NCBI GenBank assembly: GCA_021767525.1
Contig: JAASTF010000094.1
Coordinates: forward strand, 1 to 10,217
Length of the DNA stretch: 10,217 nt
Source of the DNA: Paracoccaceae bacterium
GTDB taxonomy: Bacteria; Pseudomonadota; Alphaproteobacteria; Rhodobacterales; Rhodobacteraceae
Direction of reading: 5' to 3'
Under the pieces are notes generated by a model, which searched no databases, was not told where the DNA came from, and saw nothing but the letters and a program-made list of their open reading frames with translations. Shown here one piece after another: positions 7,497 through 10,217 of the stretch. Made by a program: the position numbers and the translations under genes. Each line of letters opens with the position of its first letter. Position 1 is the stretch's first letter.

Positions 7497-7673
7497 GTCG
7501 CACCATCTGTCGTGGTTCGCCGCAACCCTTGGGTCCGGGCGGTCTTTCTCACGGGTTCAGGGCGCTATGATGCGATTGCATATCGGCAGAACTATGGCGC
7601 TTATCGGGAAAAAACTTTGACTCACAGCGTTTTAGGCCCCGGCGCAAGGTTGTGGGGCCGCAGCATGGTCCGA
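7497..7673. other. Intergenic stretch upstream of the Hint gene; weak stem at 7635-7659
   Basis: These 177 bp lie between the stop of the small ORF and the Hint-protein start. Besides scattered short repeats they contain a 6-bp stem, GGCCCC (7635-7640) with GGGGCC (7654-7659), around a 13-base loop. On the minus strand it follows the small ORF by about 15 bases but has no T-tract, so it is at best a weak terminator. A run of six T (minus strand) near 7610 is the only AT-rich patch. I see no clear promoter for the Hint gene. Confidence 0.3.
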
Positions 7674-7796
7674 TCAGCGTTCCTGGCCCACCGTGACAAG
7701 GCTTGGCGTGGTCATCGCCAAAGCGCCAGACACCCCGGCCACGGCCACTGCCGCCTGCATCACCAAAACCATCACCAGCACCATGTTCACTTGCAT
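7674..7796 (-). CDS. Small hydrophobic 40-residue protein, hypothetical
   Basis: A short frame starts with ATG at 7796-7794 and ends with TGA at 7676-7674. Its product is very hydrophobic for its first 28 residues (start MQVNMVLVMVLVMQAAVAVA, then GVSGALAM) and has a short polar tail ending VGQER, so it would be a single-span membrane or signal-anchor peptide. A strong Shine-Dalgarno sequence, CGGAG, lies seven bases before the ATG, preceded by AAGGAA. The frame is rich in GTG and CTG codons, fitting the G+C-rich codon use of neighbours. It is divergent from sdaA and points toward the Hint gene. I recognise no family. A longer overlapping frame (7549-7830, minus) lacks a ribosome binding site and looks unlike protein. 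Supporting evidence is the ribosome site plus hydrophobicity only. Confidence 0.5.
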   Translation of the reverse strand: MQVNMVLVMVLVMQAAVAVAGVSGALAMTTPSLVTVGQER

Positions 7797-7973
7797 TCCA
7801 AAACTCCGTTCCTTGGCTGCTCACGCTCATGTTCGCGTTTTGTCTCGCAAAATGGTTAAAATCGCATTACCCATGCGCGCGTGGCGCTGGCGCGGGGCAG
7901 TGGGTCGTTTTCGCGCTGGCATCGATGCCGCAGGCGCGCCATGCTCGGGCCGAAGGCGCCAGGGGGTTGTCGC
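7797..7973. promoter_or_regulatory. Divergent upstream region of sdaA and the small ORF
   Basis: This 177-bp region contains an AT-rich patch (7838-7869) that stands out from its surroundings. It includes the dyad TTTTG-TCTCG-CAAAA (7838-7852) and a -10-like TAAAAT (7857-7862, plus strand) with no good -35. On the minus strand (7870-7855) it holds GTAA-N7-TTAAC, one mismatch from the CtrA full site TTAA-N7-TTAAC. Closer to sdaA is a perfect 12-base palindrome, GGCATCGATGCC (7918-7929), in what would be the leader RNA. I recognise no riboswitch in the leader. Confidence 0.35.
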
Positions 7974-9347
7974 ATGTTTCTGTCGGTTCTCGATCTTTTC
8001 AAGGTAGGGGTGGGCCCCTCGTCGTCGCACACGATGGGGCCGATGGTGGCCGCCGCGCGGTTTCTCGATGCGCTGCGCGCCGCGCCCTTCACGGCCCAAG
8101 GCCTGCGCGCCTCGCTGCATGGCAGCCTGGCCTTTACCGGCGTGGGCCACGCGACCGACCGCGCGGTTATCCTTGGCCTGGCGGGGTTCCGCCCCGAAAC
8201 CTACGATGCCGAGGCGGCCGAAAACACGCTGGCCCGCATCCGCGACACTGGCCAGATCGACGCGCCCGGTCTGGGCACCCTGCGTTTCGATCCGAAATCC
8301 GACCTTGTGTTCGACTACGATCACCCCCTGCCCGGCCACGCCAACGGCATGGTGGTGATGGCCACCGACGCCCAGGGCGACGTGATCCTGCGCGAAACCT
8401 ATTATTCCATCGGCGGCGGCTTTGTCATGACCGAGGACGAGCTGGCCGCCGGCCGCGACACCGACGATGGCCCGCCCGTGCCCTACCCGTTCAAATCCGC
8501 TGCACAAATGCTCGACATGGCCAAGGCCTCGGGCCTCAGCATCGCGCAGATGAAACGCGCCAACGAAATTAGCCGCATCGGCCCAGCCCGGCTGGACGAA
8601 GGCATCGCCCGGGTCTGGCAGGTGATGAACGATTGCATCGACCGCGGGCTGGAAAACGATGGCATCCTGCCCGGCGGGCTGAACGTGCGCCGCCGCGCCC
8701 GCGCGATCCATGAAAAACTGCTGGCCGAACGCGGCATGAACCTGACAGCACCGCATGTGATCAACGACTGGATGAGCACCTATGCCATGGCCGTGAACGA
8801 GGAAAACGCCGCCGGCGGCCAGGTCGTCACGGCGCCCACCAATGGGGCTGCGGGCGTGGTGCCCGCGGTCATCCGCTACTGGCTCGATCACGTGCCCGGC
8901 GCCAGCGCCGCGCGGATGGACGAGTTTCTGCTGACCGCCGCCGCCATCGGCGGGCTGGTGAAATACAACGCCTCGATTTCGGGCGCCGAGGCCGGCTGCC
9001 AGGCCGAGGTCGGCAGCGCCAGCGCCATGGCCGCCGCAGGTCTTTGCGCCGTGCTGGGCGGCACGCCCGAACAGATCGAAAACGCCGCGGAAATCGCGCT
9101 CGAACATCACCTCGGCATGACTTGCGACCCCGTCAAGGGGCTGGTTCAGGTGCCCTGCATCGAACGCAACGGCCTGGGCGCGATCAAGGCGGTGTCGGCC
9201 GCCTCTCTCGCCCTGCGCGGCGACGGGCAGCATTTCGTGCCGCTCGATGCCGCGATCGAAACCATGCGCCAGGTCGGCGCGGACATGCACGAAAAATACA
9301 AGGAAACCTCGCTCGGCGGGCTGGCGGTGAATATCCCCAATTGCTGA
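7974..9347 (+). CDS. sdaA: L-serine ammonia-lyase, single-chain iron-sulfur type
   Basis: The 457-residue enzyme deaminates L-serine to pyruvate and ammonia using a [4Fe-4S] cluster. The N-terminal beta domain opens with FLSVLDLFKVGVGPSSSHT, and SSSHTMGP is a family hallmark. The C-terminal alpha domain carries TAPTNGAAG (active-site loop) and SGAEAGCQAEVGSASAMA. The likely cluster ligands are C342, C384 and C395. The last residue is C457, which fits the C-terminal cysteine that caps the cluster in the type 2 Legionella enzyme (tail-in-mouth). Length is close to E. coli SdaA. I chose ATG at 7974 because AGGGGG lies seven bases upstream; the frame is open to 7881 but the extra 31 residues (Arg-rich) look like non-coding sequence. 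The 3' end is 7 bp from the convergent HNH gene stop with no terminator between. Confidence 0.95.
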   Translation: MFLSVLDLFKVGVGPSSSHTMGPMVAAARFLDALRAAPFTAQGLRASLHGSLAFTGVGHATDRAVILGLAGFRPETYDAEAAENTLARIRDTGQIDAPGLGTLRFDPKSDLVFDYDHPLPGHANGMVVMATDAQGDVILRETYYSIGGGFVMTEDELAAGRDTDDGPPVPYPFKSAAQMLDMAKASGLSIAQMKRANEISRIGPARLDEGIARVWQVMNDCIDRGLENDGILPGGLNVRRRARAIHEKLLAERGMNLTAPHVINDWMSTYAMAVNEENAAGGQVVTAPTNGAAGVVPAVIRYWLDHVPGASAARMDEFLLTAAAIGGLVKYNASISGAEAGCQAEVGSASAMAAAGLCAVLGGTPEQIENAAEIALEHHLGMTCDPVKGLVQVPCIERNGLGAIKAVSAASLALRGDGQHFVPLDAAIETMRQVGADMHEKYKETSLGGLAVNIPNC

Positions 9348-9354
9348 AGGCGCG

Positions 9355-10217
9355 TCAGCCCCAAGGCAGATCACCGTCTGCAACCAACTGCCCGAACACG
9401 TTTTCACGATGCCATTGCAGGTTCTTCGGATGCGGCGCGTCCCGCCGATCGTCTGGCAGCAGCAGCTTGCCGCCCGGACGGATCAAACGCTCAGCCACCT
9501 CGTCGGGCACCTTGTTGCGCGATACCAGGATCGTCTCGCAGTCATCGGCGACCGAAATCAGACCGCGATCGAACATCCAATGCAACGTGCCCGACAGGGC
9601 CAGGCCATTCCGCACCGAGTCGCTGCCCAGATGCGCCACCGGCTTGATATGCGCGGCCTGCACCTCGGGCCTGCCACCGCCATTGCGCAGCTGTAGCCCC
9701 GACATGGCGCAACGATAGCCATAGGCGGCCCGCACCCGGCGCCGAAACGCCACGTCACGATAGGCACGGCGGGTCAGCCGCTCCAGCACCGGCCGGTGGA
9801 ATGGTGCGGGCGGCTCCTGAACCGCCTGCCCTGCAACGTCGTATCGGCGCGCCTCGATCTGCTCCAAGTCCTGCGGCAAACCCATGTCCACGATGGCAGC
9901 GAACTCGGCATCAGGCAAACGCCGCACGGCCAGCTGCACCGCGCCTCCCTTTTTCGGGGTGCCGTCCGCATCGGTCAATGCCCGTTCCAGGGGCCGTCCA
10001 TTCACAAGACGCGGCACCGCCACATCGAATGGCAGGAAACTGCCTGGCTCGATCAGGGCAAGGTAACGCCCCGGCGCGCCCGGTTTTTCGATAATACGCG
10101 CGATCCGCGCCACCGCGAAATAGCCGCGCGGCCCGGCCTTTACCGGTTCGTAATAGACAACCCAATCCCCGACCGCCTCTTCCACCGCCTTCAGATAGGC
10201 GCGCGGGAAATCGTAAA
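9355..10217 (-). CDS. HNH endonuclease-family protein, start beyond the window
   Basis: 286 codons plus the stop are visible and the frame stays open to the right edge, so the N-terminus is missing. A GTG at 10185-10183 could be taken as the start, but the ten codons before it (YDFPRAYLKA) are sensible protein continuing into VGDWVVYYEP, so the true start is probably further upstream. The N-terminal part (visible residues about 1-65) is a beta-rich domain with aromatic residues. The C-terminal part is an HNH_2-like domain: YGYRCAMSGL (C169 visible numbering), VQAAHIKP (H189), NGLALS and LHWMFDRGL (H212). Such proteins are annotated as putative restriction endonucleases; the DNA target and any modification dependence are unknown. 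No methylase or partner gene is visible here, but the right side is not shown. It converges on sdaA with a 7-bp gap. Confidence 0.88.
   Translation of the reverse strand, partial: YDFPRAYLKAVEEAVGDWVVYYEPVKAGPRGYFAVARIARIIEKPGAPGRYLALIEPGSFLPFDVAVPRLVNGRPLERALTDADGTPKKGGAVQLAVRRLPDAEFAAIVDMGLPQDLEQIEARRYDVAGQAVQEPPAPFHRPVLERLTRRAYRDVAFRRRVRAAYGYRCAMSGLQLRNGGGRPEVQAAHIKPVAHLGSDSVRNGLALSGTLHWMFDRGLISVADDCETILVSRNKVPDEVAERLIRPGGKLLLPDDRRDAPHPKNLQWHRENVFGQLVADGDLPWG

Noticed and set aside
7635..7659. Hairpin as intrinsic terminator of the small ORF
   Set aside because: It has only six pairs, a 13-base loop and no T-tract on the relevant strand; it is kept only as a weak stem.
7549..7830. Minus-strand frame of 93 codons overlapping the 40-codon ORF
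   Set aside because: It has no Shine-Dalgarno sequence, and its Gly/Arg/Cys/His-rich composition is unlike a folded or membrane protein, while the overlapping 40-codon frame has a good ribosome site.
6720..7859. Plus-strand open frame of 379 codons across the Hint gene and its upstream region
   Set aside because: It is antisense to the Hint domain and its product is Arg/Asp/Gly-rich without motifs.
7497..7973. tRNA, CRISPR array or insertion sequence in the gene-poor stretch
   Set aside because: I found no cloverleaf, no regularly spaced repeats and no terminal inverted repeats or transposase fragment.
7827..9407. Minus-strand open frame of 526 codons opposite sdaA
   Set aside because: sdaA is unambiguous on the plus strand with all cluster cysteines; the antisense product is a His/Gly/Val-rich shadow.

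Overview
The window looks like chromosomal DNA of an alphaproteobacterium, most likely of the Rhodobacteraceae (Roseobacter/Rhodobacter group). The signs are a high G+C content with strong G/C preference at third codon positions, an hflK-hflC-DUF2065-Do protease gene order, HflK with a glycine-rich head, an SH3b module of a type I associate with that family, and an orphan Hint-domain protein of the kind common there. The family assignment is inference; no rRNA gene or phylogenetic marker is present to fix the genus.

Region 1 (1-4238, all minus strand) is a stress and proteostasis block. Read in the direction of transcription it holds gor (glutathione reductase), hflK, hflC, a 65-residue DUF2065 membrane protein, and the first 97 codons of a Do/DegP-type periplasmic protease that runs off the left edge. 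hflK/hflC share one base and hflC/DUF2065 share four, so these three are translationally coupled. The protease gene has its own candidate promoter.

Region 2 (4239-5609) has a 229-bp divergent spacer with two dyads, then a plus-strand gene for a secreted protein built as repeat - SH3b - repeat. A strong hairpin (5556-5580) serves as terminator for it and for the convergent rpiA.

Region 3 (5610-7973) carries rpiA and then, further upstream on the same strand, an acidic-headed Hint-domain protein. Beyond it lies a 477-bp stretch with no annotated-size gene. I find in it a 40-codon hydrophobic small ORF with a good ribosome binding site, and an AT-rich patch with dyads and a CtrA-like box.

Region 4 (7974-10217) holds a plus-strand single-chain iron-sulfur L-serine ammonia-lyase. 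Seven bases beyond its stop is the end of a convergent HNH endonuclease-family gene whose start lies past the right edge.

Functionally, HflK/HflC form the membrane assembly that controls FtsH, and the Do protease handles misfolded envelope proteins. Gor keeps glutathione reduced using NADPH, and RpiA belongs to the pentose phosphate pathway that can supply NADPH. SdaA converts serine to pyruvate. No insertion sequence, CRISPR array, tRNA or rRNA is visible. Most of the window is ordinary conserved chromosome; the least explained parts are the Hint protein, the 40-codon ORF, the repeat-SH3b-repeat protein and the HNH protein.
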